A DNA stretch of 64,000 bases from Bacillus sp. V3-13 (GCF_002860165.1 NZ_PGUZ01000012.1:81764-145763), one strand, 5' to 3'; counted from the first letter of the stretch, positions 8,714-18,464 are shown. Notes: generated by a model not told the origin, from the sequence alone. Numbers and translations are program-made.

Positions 8714-8857
8714 TTACAGATCGTGATGTGCATGATGCTTTTGCCGTGAATGGTTTTGGTTTTTCACTTTGTGTGATCCGCTAAGCGGGGCCGGCTGAGT
8801 ATTTTGATCTCCTTTAGGAGCGTTTTTGTGCATATCTTTGCTTGTGTTTTTGTTCAT
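8714..8857 (-). CDS. sspP: Small acid-soluble spore protein P
   Basis: A 47-residue basic, histidine-rich protein: [16 protein letters not shown] at the start and [13 protein letters not shown] in the middle. This is close to B. subtilis SspP, a minor spore protein made in the forespore. The ATG at 8857 follows TAGGAGGGATT; an in-frame upstream extension to 8917 has no support. In B. subtilis sspP pairs with sspO beside acnA (citB). Here acnA is 0.7 kb away but no sspO is visible. Confidence 0.9.
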   Translation of the reverse strand: MNKNTSKDMHKNAPKGDQNTQPAPLSGSHKVKNQNHSRQKHHAHHDL

Positions 8858-8967
8858 ACAATCCCTCCTACGGTTAGGATGGAAAAATCCGCTCAGATTT
8901 ATACTGAATAAATTCATAGCGATTGCACAATTTAACGTTACATATTTTTAATACAGGAGTGACATTC

Positions 8968-9228
8968 ATGCGTTACCATAAAAATAAGCAACAAGCTTTT
9001 CAAGCAGCCCAGCAAGGAATGGAAAATGCCCGGGAGCTATATTTGGATATTGTCAGGGACAGCGCGAGCTACGGGCATCAACTAAAGCATTTAAAAAATG
9101 AAGTGAATGAGGCATTCCAACAAATTGAAAATGCTTTGGAAGTGGCATCAGAGCATCAGCGCATCCAGCTCAAACAATACCAGGAGGATTTAGAGGAAAT
9201 GATCAAAGGGGTAAAGGTTGGCGAATAG
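8968..9228 (+). CDS. Small hypothetical helical protein
   Basis: I do not recognise this 86-residue protein. It starts MRYHKNKQQAFQAAQQGM and is almost entirely charged or amphipathic helix, with a likely coiled coil in residues 25-80. It has no signal peptide, no membrane segment and no cysteine. The ATG at 8968 has an AGGAGTG ribosome binding site; the frame opens upstream at 8923 without one. It lies between sspP and acnA and is followed by its own terminator. Confidence 0.65.
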   Translation: MRYHKNKQQAFQAAQQGMENARELYLDIVRDSASYGHQLKHLKNEVNEAFQQIENALEVASEHQRIQLKQYQEDLEEMIKGVKVGE

Positions 9229-9258
9229 TGGATGTGACTGCCCTAAATCATATATATC

Positions 9259-9291
9259 AGCCCAATACTGTCTTTGTATCGGGCTTTTTTG
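9259..9291 (+). terminator. Rho-independent terminator
   Basis: AGCCC-AATAC / GTAT-CGGGCT stem followed by six T residues, after the small helical-protein gene. Confidence 0.8.
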
Positions 9292-9395
9292 TTTTCCCGC
9301 AATAATAATCCAAAATAACATGAGTAGAAAAAAATTTCATGGGTGTTGCTATGTCCAGGATTTTCATCAATATCATACTAAATAAGGGATAAATG

Positions 9396-9434
9396 ATAAG
9401 AAAAACTTATCATAAACAATAACATTCTTGTTAT
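9396..9434 (+). promoter_or_regulatory. CcpC-type operators upstream of acnA
   Basis: ATAA-N7-TTAT (9396-9410) exactly matches the dyad that the citrate-sensing LysR regulator CcpC binds at B. subtilis citB. A second ATAA-N8-TTAT pair follows at 9419-9434. If the promoter is TTGTTA (9428-9433) with a weak -10 at 9451-9456, the dyad sits near -60, as in B. subtilis. The promoter itself is a guess. Confidence 0.5.
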
Positions 9435-9562
9435 TTACTTATACAGAAGGTTGTATTAACATTAAAATTGTGAGAAAAGGGCGGATGGGAGAGAAAATTC
9501 AAACTTTTCGACAATTAATATAATTTATTATATGATGGTTACGAAAGAGGGGGATACTATAT

Positions 9563-12271
9563 ATGGCAAAAAACGACGTTTTTAACGCCCGTAAATTTTT
9601 TGATTTAGACGGGAAGCGCTATCATTATTATCAATTAGCTGCTCTTGAAAAAGCCGGATTAGGCAATGTCTCCAAATTGCCATATTCGATTAAAGTACTG
9701 CTTGAATCAGTACTTCGCCAATTGGATGGTCGTGTTATTACAAAAGAACATGTTGAAAACCTTGCTAAATGGGGAACAAGTGAAGTAAAGGAAATCGATG
9801 TTCCTTTTAAACCTTCACGTGTAATTCTGCAAGATTTTACAGGGGTGCCAGCAGTGGTTGACCTCGCTTCACTGCGTAAAGCGATGGCGGATATGGGCGG
9901 AGACCCGGATAAAATCAACCCGGAAAAGCCGGTTGACCTCGTTATTGACCATTCTGTACAGGTCGATAAGTATGGAACCCCGGATGCCCTCCAAGTCAAT
10001 ATGGAACTGGAATTTGAACGAAATGCAGAAAGATACCAATTTTTGAGCTGGGCGCAAAAAGCATTCGATAACTACCGTGCTGTTCCTCCTGCGACCGGAA
10101 TTGTCCACCAGGTGAACCTGGAATTTCTTGCAAGCGTGATCCATGCAATAGAAACGCCTGACGGCGATTTTGAAGCATTCCCGGACACTCTCGTTGGAAC
10201 AGACTCGCACACAACGATGATCAACGGGATTGGCGTTCTCGGCTGGGGCGTGGGCGGCATAGAAGCAGAAGCAGGCATGCTTGGCCAGCCATCCTACTTC
10301 CCGGTACCGGAAGTGGTTGGTGTGAAATTAGTAGGCGAAATGCCTAATGGCTCAACAGCTACCGACCTGGCCTTAAAAGTAACCCAGGTTCTCCGCAGCC
10401 AGGGGGTTGTAGGCAAGTTTGTCGAATTCTTCGGTCCTGGTGTTACATCCCTTCCTTTAGCGGACCGGGCGACAATTGCAAACATGGCGCCGGAATACGG
10501 GGCAACTTGCGGATTCTTCCCGGTTGATTCCGAGTCGCTCGACTATATGCGTTTAACAGGACGCTCTGAAGAACAAATTAAAATAGTCGAAACGTACTGC
10601 AAGGAAAATGGTCTGTTCTTTGACCCATCTCTAGAACCAGTATATACAAATGTTGTTGAAATTAATCTTTCCGAAATCGAAGCAAACCTTTCAGGTCCGA
10701 AGCGTCCTCAGGATTTAATTCCGCTGTCAATGATGAAGCAAGCGTTTAACGAAGCATTGACCGCACCACAGGGAAATCAGGGGTTTGGTCTTGACGCGAC
10801 AGAGATCAATAAAGAAATTACCGTTGATTTTAACAATGGTGATTCCACAAAAATGAAAACCGGCGCTGTTGCGATTGCAGCGATCACAAGCTGTACGAAC
10901 ACTTCAAATCCATACGTGCTTGTTGGTGCTGGTTTAGTGGCGAAAAAAGCCGTTGAGCTTGGTATGGAAGTTCCGAAATTCGTCAAAACTTCGCTGGCAC
11001 CTGGCTCGAAAGTTGTCACAGGTTATTTGCGCGATTCAGGACTGCTTCCTTATCTGGAGCAGCTTGGCTTTAACCTTGTTGGGTATGGCTGTACAACTTG
11101 TATCGGCAACTCTGGCCCATTACGGGAGGAAATCGAAAAAGCGATCGCTGAAAACGATCTTCTTGTTGCTTCGGTCCTTTCCGGCAACCGTAACTTTGAA
11201 GGACGGATCCACCCGCTTGTGAAAGCTAATTACCTGGCATCTCCTCCGCTTGTAGTGGCGTATGCTTTAGCCGGAACCGTTGATATTGATCTCCAAACTG
11301 ATCCGCTCGGTAAGGATCAAAAAGGGAACGATGTATTCTTCAAAGACATTTGGCCGACGACAGCTGAAGTGAACGAAGTTGTAAAGCGCACTGTTACGCC
11401 TGAATTGTTCCGCAAAGAATACGAGCATGTTTTTGACGATAATGCCCGCTGGAACGAAATTCAAACGAGCAACGAACCATTATATAGCTTTGATGAAAAT
11501 TCAACTTACATTCAAAACCCGCCATTCTTTGAAGGCTTAACTCCTGATGCCGGCCAAGTGGAGCCTTTAACAGGACTGCGCGTCGTTGGCAAGTTCGGTG
11601 ATTCAGTGACAACTGACCATATTTCGCCAGCCGGTGCAATCGGCAAAGATACTCCAGCTGGAAAATATCTTCGTGAAAAGGGAGTAGAACCACGCGATTT
11701 CAACTCGTATGGTTCACGCCGTGGTAACCATGAAGTCATGATGCGCGGAACATTCGCAAATATCCGGATTCGCAACCAGATAGCACCTGGGACAGAAGGC
11801 GGATTCACAACATATTGGCCAACCGGCGAAGTCACATCCATTTACGATGCCTGTATGAAGTATAAAGAAGATGGAACAGGTCTTGTTGTTCTTGCCGGCA
11901 AAGACTATGGAATGGGTTCTTCCCGTGACTGGGCTGCCAAAGGAACGAACTTGCTGGGCATCAAGACAGTTATTGCAGAAAGCTATGAGCGTATCCACCG
12001 CTCAAACCTTGTATTGATGGGTGTGCTTCCACTTCAATTCAAGCAAGGAGAGAACGCCGAAGTTCTTGGTTTAACTGGTAAAGAAATAATCGACGTGCAA
12101 ATCGATGAAAATGTAAGACCTCGCGATTTTGTGAAGGTAACAGCTACAGATGAAGACGGCAATAAGCTGACATTTGAAGTGCTTGTTCGTTTCGACTCTG
12201 AAGTTGAAATTGATTACTATCGTCACGGCGGCATCCTGCAAATGGTATTGCGCGATAAATTGAAAAATTAA
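9563..12271 (+). CDS. acnA: Aconitate hydratase (aconitase)
   Basis: The 902-residue aconitase interconverts citrate and isocitrate in the TCA cycle using a [4Fe-4S] cluster. Cluster cysteines are visible in SCTNTSNP (about residue 440) and [10 protein letters not shown] (about 507-510). Other family blocks include [13 protein letters not shown], the [13 protein letters not shown] start of the swivelling domain, and [10 protein letters not shown]. Length is typical of the AcnA/IRP type, which in Bacillus also binds RNA when iron is short. The ATG follows AAAGAGGGGG. CcpC-like sites lie upstream and a terminator follows. Confidence 0.97.
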   Translation: MAKNDVFNARKFFDLDGKRYHYYQLAALEKAGLGNVSKLPYSIKVLLESVLRQLDGRVITKEHVENLAKWGTSEVKEIDVPFKPSRVILQDFTGVPAVVDLASLRKAMADMGGDPDKINPEKPVDLVIDHSVQVDKYGTPDALQVNMELEFERNAERYQFLSWAQKAFDNYRAVPPATGIVHQVNLEFLASVIHAIETPDGDFEAFPDTLVGTDSHTTMINGIGVLGWGVGGIEAEAGMLGQPSYFPVPEVVGVKLVGEMPNGSTATDLALKVTQVLRSQGVVGKFVEFFGPGVTSLPLADRATIANMAPEYGATCGFFPVDSESLDYMRLTGRSEEQIKIVETYCKENGLFFDPSLEPVYTNVVEINLSEIEANLSGPKRPQDLIPLSMMKQAFNEALTAPQGNQGFGLDATEINKEITVDFNNGDSTKMKTGAVAIAAITSCTNTSNPYVLVGAGLVAKKAVELGMEVPKFVKTSLAPGSKVVTGYLRDSGLLPYLEQLGFNLVGYGCTTCIGNSGPLREEIEKAIAENDLLVASVLSGNRNFEGRIHPLVKANYLASPPLVVAYALAGTVDIDLQTDPLGKDQKGNDVFFKDIWPTTAEVNEVVKRTVTPELFRKEYEHVFDDNARWNEIQTSNEPLYSFDENSTYIQNPPFFEGLTPDAGQVEPLTGLRVVGKFGDSVTTDHISPAGAIGKDTPAGKYLREKGVEPRDFNSYGSRRGNHEVMMRGTFANIRIRNQIAPGTEGGFTTYWPTGEVTSIYDACMKYKEDGTGLVVLAGKDYGMGSSRDWAAKGTNLLGIKTVIAESYERIHRSNLVLMGVLPLQFKQGENAEVLGLTGKEIIDVQIDENVRPRDFVKVTATDEDGNKLTFEVLVRFDSEVEIDYYRHGGILQMVLRDKLKN

Positions 12272-12285
12272 GTAAAAATTGACAG

Positions 12286-12317
12286 CACCATGCGACATTA
12301 TGTTGCATGGTGTTTTC
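12286..12317 (+). terminator. Terminator of acnA
   Basis: Perfect 8-bp stem CACCATGC / GCATGGTG followed by TTTT. Confidence 0.8.
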
Positions 12318-12430
12318 ATTCTTTTTAGCAGTTATTTTAACCTGGAAAATTTCTTAAAAAACTCGATTTAAAAAATTACGTGTTAAAATATTCTTCAGAA
12401 GAAGATTGAGCAAGGCGAAAGGAGTTACTG

Positions 12431-13480
12431 ATGAACAAAACACAAATCCAATCCGTCACATATGAAAACGGAAGATTATACATATTGGACCAAACAAAGC
12501 TTCCCACTATCATCGAATTTTTAGAAATAACCTCCATTGAGGACGCCTGGGATGCCATCAAGCAATTGAAGGTTCGCGGTGCCCCGGCAATTGGCATCGC
12601 AGCTGCATACGGTTTGCTTCTCGGGCTGAGAGATGCTCCCGAAGACAATTTTGCTTCCTTTTACACCTTTTTTAAAGAAAAATCAGATTATCTGGCTGGC
12701 TCAAGGCCGACTGCCGTAAATTTATTTTGGGCGTTAAGACGGATGGATGAACGGACGAAGCGCGAAAGCAGCAAACCAATTGCTCTGATCAAAGCGGCGC
12801 TTGAGGATGAAGCCCACAAAATTCGGGAGGAGGATGAAGAGGTTTGCCGTAGCATCGGGGAACATGCCTTATCCCTTTTCGAAGATGGAATGGGGGTGCT
12901 GACTCATTGCAATGCCGGTGGAATTGCGACAGCCAAATATGGGACAGCGCTGGCGCCGCTTTATCTTGCAAAAGAACGCGGTTGGGACATGAAGGTTTTT
13001 GCGGATGAAACACGTCCGCTCCTGCAAGGTGCGAGATTAACTGCATGGGAGCTAATGCAAGCAGGAATCGATGTTACTTTAATCGCCGATAACATGGCTG
13101 CCATGGTCATGCAAAAAGGCTGGATCCAGGCAGTCATCGTCGGATGTGACCGCGTAGCCGCCAACGGGGATACCGCAAATAAAATTGGAACATATGGTGT
13201 GGCGCTGCTGGCAAAAGCCCATAATATTCCCTTTTATGTTGCCGCTCCAATCTCAACGATCGATCTTGCAACTAAAACAGGAGCTGACATTCCGATTGAA
13301 GAAAGGGATGCGGCGGAAATTACCGCTGGGTTCGGCAAACAAACAGCGCCTGAAGGGGTCAAGGTATATAATCCGGCTTTTGACGTAACACCATACCATT
13401 TAATTACGGCGATCATTACTGAAAAAGGCATTATAAGAGGAAACTTTGAGGAGCAACTTCCCAGGTTATTTGAGTCATAA
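12431..13480 (+). CDS. mtnA: S-methyl-5-thioribose-1-phosphate isomerase
   Basis: MtnA isomerises 5-methylthioribose-1-phosphate to the ribulose form in the methionine salvage pathway. The 349-residue protein has catalytic C160 in THCNAGG and D240 in [11 protein letters not shown], the same numbering as B. subtilis MtnA, plus [13 protein letters not shown] near residue 49. In B. subtilis mtnA is in an S-box-regulated mtnKA operon. Here it stands alone after acnA, and I see no S-box leader or mtnK. The ATG follows GAAAGGAG. Confidence 0.95.
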   Translation: MNKTQIQSVTYENGRLYILDQTKLPTIIEFLEITSIEDAWDAIKQLKVRGAPAIGIAAAYGLLLGLRDAPEDNFASFYTFFKEKSDYLAGSRPTAVNLFWALRRMDERTKRESSKPIALIKAALEDEAHKIREEDEEVCRSIGEHALSLFEDGMGVLTHCNAGGIATAKYGTALAPLYLAKERGWDMKVFADETRPLLQGARLTAWELMQAGIDVTLIADNMAAMVMQKGWIQAVIVGCDRVAANGDTANKIGTYGVALLAKAHNIPFYVAAPISTIDLATKTGADIPIEERDAAEITAGFGKQTAPEGVKVYNPAFDVTPYHLITAIITEKGIIRGNFEEQLPRLFES

Positions 13481-13647
13481 TCAATAAAAGATTAAGTGGA
13501 TGAAATTTGTCTTGCTCTGGACACGATTGTTTACGGAATTGTCACATTTCAGGCTGTTTTTCGCCCGCTGGCTACCTTATTTTTTCTCATTTTCTAGGGT
13601 AAAATACTTATGAATACGGGATGACAAAATGGGAAAAGAGGGACAGC

Positions 13648-14154
13648 ATGGTCAAAAAAGTAATCGCTGTGGTAATATTGACTACCTTACTCACCGTGGC
13701 GATTGTTCAGGCTATGGAGAAGAAAGAACAGCCAGACAATTTGCCAGGACTGAAAATGGGCGTAAAAGCTCCCGATTTTGAATTAACTTCGCTGACGGGA
13801 GAAACAGTAAAGCTCTCTGATTTTAAAGGAAAGAAAGTAATGCTCAATTTTTGGGCTACCTGGTGTCCCCCTTGTAAAGCAGAAATGCCGGCAATGGAAA
13901 AGTTTTATCAACAAATGAAGGATGAAGTTGCTGTTCTCGCGGTTAACATCGACCCGACAAATGATGTGAAGGGATTTACTGAAGAACAAGGAGTTACTTT
14001 TACAATTCTGCTTGATGATCAAGAAGAGGCTAGCAAAATTTATCAAATTATCTCCATCCCGACTACCTTCTACATTGACGAGGCCGGAATTGTCCGAAAT
14101 AAACACATCGGGGCAATGACAGAAGAGCAAATGACGCATTTTATTCATCAATAA
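13648..14154 (+). CDS. TlpA/ResA-like membrane-anchored thiol-disulfide oxidoreductase (YneN-like)
   Basis: The 168-residue protein has an N-terminal membrane anchor (residues 4-22) and an extracytoplasmic thioredoxin fold. The redox motif is C73-PP-C76 in FWATWCPPCKAEMP, with the cis-proline in SIPTTF near residue 144. Relatives (ResA, StoA, YneN) reduce apocytochromes or spore-cortex enzymes outside the membrane. YneN is the B. subtilis gene in this position. The start at 13648 is preferred because GAGGGAC lies just upstream; the frame also opens at 13621. It uses cysteines, not selenocysteine. Confidence 0.85.
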   Translation: MVKKVIAVVILTTLLTVAIVQAMEKKEQPDNLPGLKMGVKAPDFELTSLTGETVKLSDFKGKKVMLNFWATWCPPCKAEMPAMEKFYQQMKDEVAVLAVNIDPTNDVKGFTEEQGVTFTILLDDQEEASKIYQIISIPTTFYIDEAGIVRNKHIGAMTEEQMTHFIHQ

Positions 14155-14243
14155 CCCGGTTCCGTGGCACCCAGCAGAGGGTGTCTTTTATTATGGCAAA
14201 CAAGATGTAAGATGATATTCAATTTTCAAAAAGTTGTAATAAT

Positions 14244-14280
14244 TGAAAGCGTTTTTGGGCATAATTACTGTTACTATAAT
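14244..14280 (+). promoter_or_regulatory. Promoter region of the FbpB-like gene, with a cre-like motif
   Basis: A perfect -10, TATAAT, is at 14275-14280; transcription would start about 15 nt before the ATG. A motif at 14244-14257 (TGAAAGCGTTTTTG) matches most of the CcpA cre consensus but lacks the terminal CA. No clear Fur box was recognised. Confidence 0.35.
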
Positions 14281-14301
14281 ATTAAAGGAGAGTGAAAAGT
14301 G

Positions 14302-14433
14302 ATGAGAAAGCCTCGTAAACGTTCTTTTTCCGAGCTTGTTTCGGAAAATAAGCGCCAGCTCCTAAATGACCGTGATGCGATCGAGAAAATAGAAGCCCGC
14401 CTTGAACAAAAAAGACTCGAAAAGGCAGAGTAG
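14302..14433 (+). CDS. FbpB-family small basic protein
   Basis: A 43-residue, strongly basic protein beginning MRKPRKRSFSELVSENK and ending in a charged helix with ERL/EQKR repeats. This matches the FbpB family of Fur-regulated small basic proteins. In B. subtilis FbpB helps the small RNA FsrA repress iron-rich enzymes during iron shortage. Its place about 2 kb after acnA, a classical FsrA target enzyme, is suggestive only. The ATG has a GGAGAG ribosome binding site. Confidence 0.75.
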   Translation: MRKPRKRSFSELVSENKRQLLNDRDAIEKIEARLEQKRLEKAE

Positions 14434-14459
14434 TCGATCTCTATTTTCCAGTCATGGTT

Positions 14460-14489
14460 CCTTCTCATCATGGTAATAATGAGAGAAGG
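14460..14489 (+). promoter_or_regulatory. Hairpin overlapping the sspN ribosome binding site
   Basis: CCTTCTCAT pairs with ATGAGAGAAGG (two-base bulge); the 3' arm overlaps the start of the AAGGAGGTGG site of sspN. It could be the end of the FbpB transcript or could limit sspN translation. Confidence 0.35.
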
Positions 14490-14500
14490 AGGTGGATAAC

Positions 14501-14650
14501 ATGAGCAAGAACATACACGGAAAAAACCGGCAACAATTCGTCCCAAACCATTTAGGTACTCAACCGCGGGGATTTGGGGGAAATAAAGGAAAACAGATGC
14601 AGGACCGCTCTGGTCAGCACCCTCAAGTTATCCAAACAAAAGGGGAATAA
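14501..14650 (+). CDS. sspN: Small acid-soluble spore protein N
   Basis: A 49-residue protein with [26 protein letters not shown] and the C-terminal QTKGE that is characteristic of SspN. It is made in the forespore as a minor spore core protein. The ATG follows a strong AAGGAGGTGG site. In B. subtilis sspN and tlp are co-transcribed; here two hairpin terminators and a poly-A tract separate them. Confidence 0.9.
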   Translation: MSKNIHGKNRQQFVPNHLGTQPRGFGGNKGKQMQDRSGQHPQVIQTKGE

Positions 14651-14652
14651 AT

Positions 14653-14694
14653 AAAACCCATCATCAGGATTGTCCCGCAAATGGCTTGGGTTTT
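14653..14694 (+). terminator. Terminator of sspN
   Basis: AAAACCCA / TGGGTTTT stem with a long loop, directly after the sspN stop. Confidence 0.6.
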
Positions 14695-14708
14695 AATACT
14701 GACCGCCT

Positions 14709-14740
14709 AAACCTCCGTCCCGATCAGGGTGGAGGTTTTT
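14709..14740 (+). terminator. Second hairpin terminator downstream of sspN
   Basis: AAACCTCC / GGAGGTTT stem followed by a T run. Confidence 0.7.
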
Positions 14741-14840
14741 TATATCCCTCCAGCACCCTGTGTTTAGCACCTATCATCATTTATCGTGGATATTAGTCTT
14801 ATCGCGGATAAAACTCACTTTCCGCGGATGCCTGGATCGC

Positions 14841-14859
14841 AAAAAAAAAAAAAAAAAAA
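14841..14859 (+). repeat. Poly-A tract of 19
   Basis: Nineteen consecutive A residues. Just before it are three related GCGGAT/GTGGAT units (about 14788-14830). Length variation by slippage is likely. Confidence 0.7.
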
Positions 14860-14959
14860 CAGCACAATGCAAACTATTCCCCTCTTTTTCCCTTAATTTT
14901 TCCCTCAGATTCGATACAAACTATTCGTGTAGCATCTTAATCCCAAGGAGGAAAACGCG

Positions 14960-15187
14960 ATGGCCGATATTAAACCTAAACCGGATGATCGCAGCGATAA
15001 TGTCGAGAAGCTGCAATCAATGATCGTCAATACGATTGGAAATATGGAAGAGGCTGAGGCGACGCTTGATTTTGCCGGACCGGAAGAGCGCGCGCAGGTT
15101 GAAGCGAAGAATGAACGCCGCCGTGAAAGCTTGGATGCTTTGCGGCAAGAAGTAAGGGATGAGGCACGGGCACAGCAAAACCAGTAG
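14960..15187 (+). CDS. tlp: Small acid-soluble spore protein Tlp
   Basis: The 75-residue, highly charged protein has KPDDRSDNVEKLQ near the start and NTIGNMEEAEATLDFA, both conserved in B. subtilis Tlp (about 83 aa). It is a minor spore core protein of the forespore. The ATG has an AAGGAGG site. A terminator follows at 15215. Confidence 0.9.
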   Translation: MADIKPKPDDRSDNVEKLQSMIVNTIGNMEEAEATLDFAGPEERAQVEAKNERRRESLDALRQEVRDEARAQQNQ

Positions 15188-15214
15188 AAAAGATAAGGAA
15201 TATTAAAAGGAGAG

Positions 15215-15240
15215 ACCTGTTCCAGGCGGGACAGGTTTTT
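15215..15240 (+). terminator. Terminator of tlp
   Basis: ACCTGTTCC / GGGACAGGT stem followed by TTTTT. Confidence 0.8.
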
Positions 15241-15336
15241 CCCATTTACAGTGCCATTAACTAAGGCGGTTCTTTTTAGCTGATCATGAAGTTATGGTAA
15301 GATAGAGAAAATGATCAAACAGAATGAGATGGTATT

Positions 15337-17667
15337 GTGAAACAACACAAACAGCTAAATCAACAAGAACAAATCACTAAGTGGGAGCAAGAGCTAAACG
15401 AAACGGGTTATATTTCGAATGAGGGCGAATTGTTAAAAACAATGTCGCGTTTAGAAGAAGATAATGACCAGGCCGAATTGTCGGTTTTATATACATTGGC
15501 AGCACTGTCGAGAAGTCGAAAGAACCATCAGGATTCGCTTGTTTTGGCATGGATGGAAAAAGCCGCTCAGCTTAATCCTGCCAATGAGCGGGCAACCTCA
15601 TATCTTGCCCGGTTTGAATGGAAAAAGAACCGGGACCTTTTGAGCAGCCTTGTCTTTCCTTCGATTAGAGAAACCGATAACCGGACCGCAAAAAAGAAAA
15701 TTGCCGACCAATATATCGCTATTTGCCGAGTCTTTTTAGAGGAAGCGGAGGAGCAGCTCCAGCAGCTGGAGAAATGGCAAAAAGCTTTAGTTGTTCTCAA
15801 CCAGACGGATGTTGAAGCGGTATACGCGAACTTGATTAAGCTTTTGCATGAAGCGATTGACAACACATCACGCTTGTTAAAGGCGGCGGAAGAGTATGAA
15901 GCTTCGATAAGTGGCGTTTTTTATACATCAACCCATGTCGAGGATCTGAAAACGAGTCTTGCCGAGATTGAGAAAATCAAACTGGAATGGCTTGGACTTT
16001 TTACAGAAGAATCAACTAACAGCAAAAAAACGAGCGCTCTGGAAGAACTGAACGAAATGATTGGATTAGAATCGGTGAAGGAAAGAGTGAGCAATCTCTA
16101 CCGGTTTTTAAAGTATCAAAAGGAGCGCAAAGCTCTTGGCTTTCAAACGAAAGATGCGCTGAACCTCAATATTGTCTTAACGGGAAATCCGGGAACGGGG
16201 AAAACAACTTTGGCAAGGTTATTCGCCAAAATTTTTCATGAGCTTGGAGTTCTACCGGGAGAGGAAGTCATTGAAGCAGACCGATCGCAGCTGATTGGTG
16301 CCTATGTGGGCCAAACTGAAGAAAACGTCAGAGCGGTCGTTGAAAGGGCTGTTGGTGGCGTTTTATTTATTGATGAAGCCTATAGCTTAAAGCGGGACTC
16401 ACAGTCGGGGAGCGATTACGGACAAACAGCGATCGACACACTTGTCTCATTGATGACCGGCAGCGAGTATGAAGGCAAATTTGCGGTTATACTGGCCGGC
16501 TATCCTGAAGAAATGAGACATTTCCTCGATGCCAATCCTGGTTTGCGAAGCCGTTTTCCAAGCTCCAATCATCTTCACCTTGAGGATTACAGCGAAGCTG
16601 AACTGGTTGAAATAGGCGAAAAGCTTGCTTTTGAAAATGATTTTATCTTAACAGAAGAAGCGAAGAGAGCACTTGGCGAACGAATTGAACGGGAACGCGT
16701 CGACGACACGTTTGGAAATGCCCGGACGGTTCGCAACCTCGTCCTTGATGCGATTTTTAAAAAAGGGTCTTCATCTGAAAAACGCAATGATTTTTTGATT
16801 TATACTCTTTTAGACAAAGAGGACTTCAGTGAACAAGCCAGGGAGCCGGAAGAAAGGCCGCTCAAGCGATTAGAGAAGCTGACCGGGTTAACGACTGTGA
16901 AAAATGACGTCAAATCATTAATTTCATTTGTTAAAATGCAGCAACTCCGCAGAGACCATGGCATGCCGGTTGTACCAATCCAGCTTCATGCCGTTTTTAC
17001 CGGAAATCCGGGGACCGGGAAAACGACTGTTGCGAAAATATATGCGCGGTTGCTCAAAGAATGCGGAATATTGAAACGGGGACACTTAATCGTGGCCAGC
17101 AGGGCAGATTTAGTTGCAGGATATGTCGGGCAGACGGCTATCAAAACAAAGAAGAAAATCAGGGAAGCTCTCGGCGGAGTACTGTTTATTGATGAAGCTT
17201 ATTCATTGCTCGGGAATGGCCCTGGAGACTTTGGGAGAGAAGCGATTGATACGCTGGTTGATGAAATGACGAAGCATAATGAAAATCTTGTGGTCATTTT
17301 AGCCGGCTACCCAAACGAAATGGAGAGGCTGCTTGATAGCAATCCGGGCCTCCGTTCGAGGTTTAAGAAATTCTTTAATTTTCCCGATTATTCCACAGAA
17401 GAATTACTCGAAATCATGGAAACGTATGCCGCGTCGTATCAATATCAAATAACTGAAGAGGGTAAACAGCTTTTACGTGCTTCTCTTGAACATGCCAATA
17501 CGAATGGAAATGGCCGTTACGCAACCAATCTTGTCGACGAAGCCATCCAATTCCAGGCACTCCGGTTCATGTCGGGCTATTCTGGAGATATGCTTTTAGA
17601 CAAAACGGCTCAACTAAATAAAGCCGATTTTACAGAAGCGATGAAAAAAGTAAGTGAAGGGGAATAA
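15337..17667 (+). CDS. Tandem AAA+ ATPase (CbxX/SpoVK-like, two modules)
   Basis: The 776-residue cytosolic protein has a helical N-terminal region (residues 1-230), then two AAA+ modules. Module 1 has Walker A GNPGTGKTTLARL near 286 and Walker B GGVLFIDEAYSL; module 2 has GNPGTGKTTVAKI near 556 and the same Walker B. Both carry the RSRF arginine segment after GLRSRF. This matches the CbxX/CfqX family, which includes sporulation protein SpoVK (single module, about 320 aa). The client is unknown. GTG at 15337 is the first usable start; its ribosome binding site is weak. The stop lies 3 bases before yneP, so they are probably co-transcribed. Confidence 0.85.
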   Translation: MKQHKQLNQQEQITKWEQELNETGYISNEGELLKTMSRLEEDNDQAELSVLYTLAALSRSRKNHQDSLVLAWMEKAAQLNPANERATSYLARFEWKKNRDLLSSLVFPSIRETDNRTAKKKIADQYIAICRVFLEEAEEQLQQLEKWQKALVVLNQTDVEAVYANLIKLLHEAIDNTSRLLKAAEEYEASISGVFYTSTHVEDLKTSLAEIEKIKLEWLGLFTEESTNSKKTSALEELNEMIGLESVKERVSNLYRFLKYQKERKALGFQTKDALNLNIVLTGNPGTGKTTLARLFAKIFHELGVLPGEEVIEADRSQLIGAYVGQTEENVRAVVERAVGGVLFIDEAYSLKRDSQSGSDYGQTAIDTLVSLMTGSEYEGKFAVILAGYPEEMRHFLDANPGLRSRFPSSNHLHLEDYSEAELVEIGEKLAFENDFILTEEAKRALGERIERERVDDTFGNARTVRNLVLDAIFKKGSSSEKRNDFLIYTLLDKEDFSEQAREPEERPLKRLEKLTGLTTVKNDVKSLISFVKMQQLRRDHGMPVVPIQLHAVFTGNPGTGKTTVAKIYARLLKECGILKRGHLIVASRADLVAGYVGQTAIKTKKKIREALGGVLFIDEAYSLLGNGPGDFGREAIDTLVDEMTKHNENLVVILAGYPNEMERLLDSNPGLRSRFKKFFNFPDYSTEELLEIMETYAASYQYQITEEGKQLLRASLEHANTNGNGRYATNLVDEAIQFQALRFMSGYSGDMLLDKTAQLNKADFTEAMKKVSEGE

Positions 17668-17670
17668 AAC

Positions 17671-18099
17671 ATGCATGTTGCGTTGAAGGAAATTGAAGTC
17701 CGCTACGCTGAAACAGATCAAATGGGCGTTGTCTACCATGCCAATTATCTTATTTGGATGGAGCTCGGGCGTACAAAGTTAATTGAAGATTTAGGGTTTA
17801 ATTATGCAAAATTAGAAGAGGACGGAATTATTTCACCTGTCATTGATATTCAAGCATCGTATAAAAAGCCGGTCCGATACGGTGAAAAAGCGCTTGTCAA
17901 AACATGGATTGAAGAATATGACGGATTCAGGGTCGCCTATGCCTACGAAATCGAGGATGAATCCGGCAACATTGCGGTTACGGGCTTATCCAAACATGTT
18001 TGCGTCAAAAAAGAAACATTCAGGCCGATTGCTATAAAAAGAAGTTACCCTGACTGGCATGAGGCTTATGAAAAAGCAAAAAAACGGAACAATCTGTAA
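17671..18099 (+). CDS. yneP: Acyl-CoA thioesterase, 4HBT hotdog family (YneP)
   Basis: The 142-residue hotdog-fold protein has the 4-hydroxybenzoyl-CoA thioesterase motif RYAETDQMGVVYHANYLIW near the N-terminus, with the catalytic Asp in TDQMG. It probably hydrolyses medium or aromatic acyl-CoA thioesters in the cytosol. Position between tlp and yneQ matches B. subtilis yneP. It starts 3 bases after the AAA+ ATPase stop. Confidence 0.88.
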   Translation: MHVALKEIEVRYAETDQMGVVYHANYLIWMELGRTKLIEDLGFNYAKLEEDGIISPVIDIQASYKKPVRYGEKALVKTWIEEYDGFRVAYAYEIEDESGNIAVTGLSKHVCVKKETFRPIAIKRSYPDWHEAYEKAKKRNNL

Positions 18100-18120
18100 A
18101 GTGACCTGAGGTGAAATTTG

Positions 18121-18408
18121 TTGGCATTCGGAATTAACAGACAGGAGTTGCAGGAGTGGAAAAAGAAAATTGCGGCCGGGGAAATTGCCTTTTTAACGCA
18201 TTATTGGCTGGATGAACGTTTTCCAGGCTGCAATACTGTTACAAAAGTAGGCTGCAGCAACATTGGAAAATTGGCAAAATGGGGTGCCAAATATAATCTT
18301 AAACCAGAGTGGATTCACCATCGGAAAGACTTTCCGCATTTTGACTTGCTTGGTTCAAGGCAAGTGGAGATTTTAAAAGCCGAGGGCTTGTTTGAACATA
18401 TTTGGTGA
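18121..18408 (+). CDS. yneQ: YneQ-like conserved protein
   Basis: The 95-residue protein contains FLTHYWLDERFPGCNTVTK and KPEWIHHRKDFPHFDL, strongly conserved in Bacillus YneQ proteins of unknown function. The start is TTG; of two adjacent TTG codons (18118 and 18121) the second is preferred because it gives MAFGI as in B. subtilis and a better distance from AGGTG. It follows yneP by 21 bases. Confidence 0.8.
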   Translation: MAFGINRQELQEWKKKIAAGEIAFLTHYWLDERFPGCNTVTKVGCSNIGKLAKWGAKYNLKPEWIHHRKDFPHFDLLGSRQVEILKAEGLFEHIW

Positions 18409-18439
18409 AATATATAACTCTAATGCAGGTTAAACAGGA

Positions 18440-18464
18440 AAGCAGACGCGGTCAGCGTCTGCTT
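18440..18464. terminator. Shared terminator of yneQ and yneR
   Basis: Perfect 10-bp stem AAGCAGACGC / GCGTCTGCTT with a 5-base loop between the convergent genes. Confidence 0.75.

Noticed and set aside
7232..8917. selB or tRNA-Sec (selC) near selA
   Set aside because: I read the flanking intergenic regions on both strands and saw no long UCA-anticodon tRNA and no GTPase gene; the selA terminator is followed by sspP.
12272..12430. S-box (SAM) riboswitch before mtnA
   Set aside because: The 159-base gap holds the acnA terminator and has none of the conserved S-box segments.
14788..14830. GCGGAT units as a mobile element
   Set aside because: Three short, imperfect units next to poly-A are not enough to define an element.
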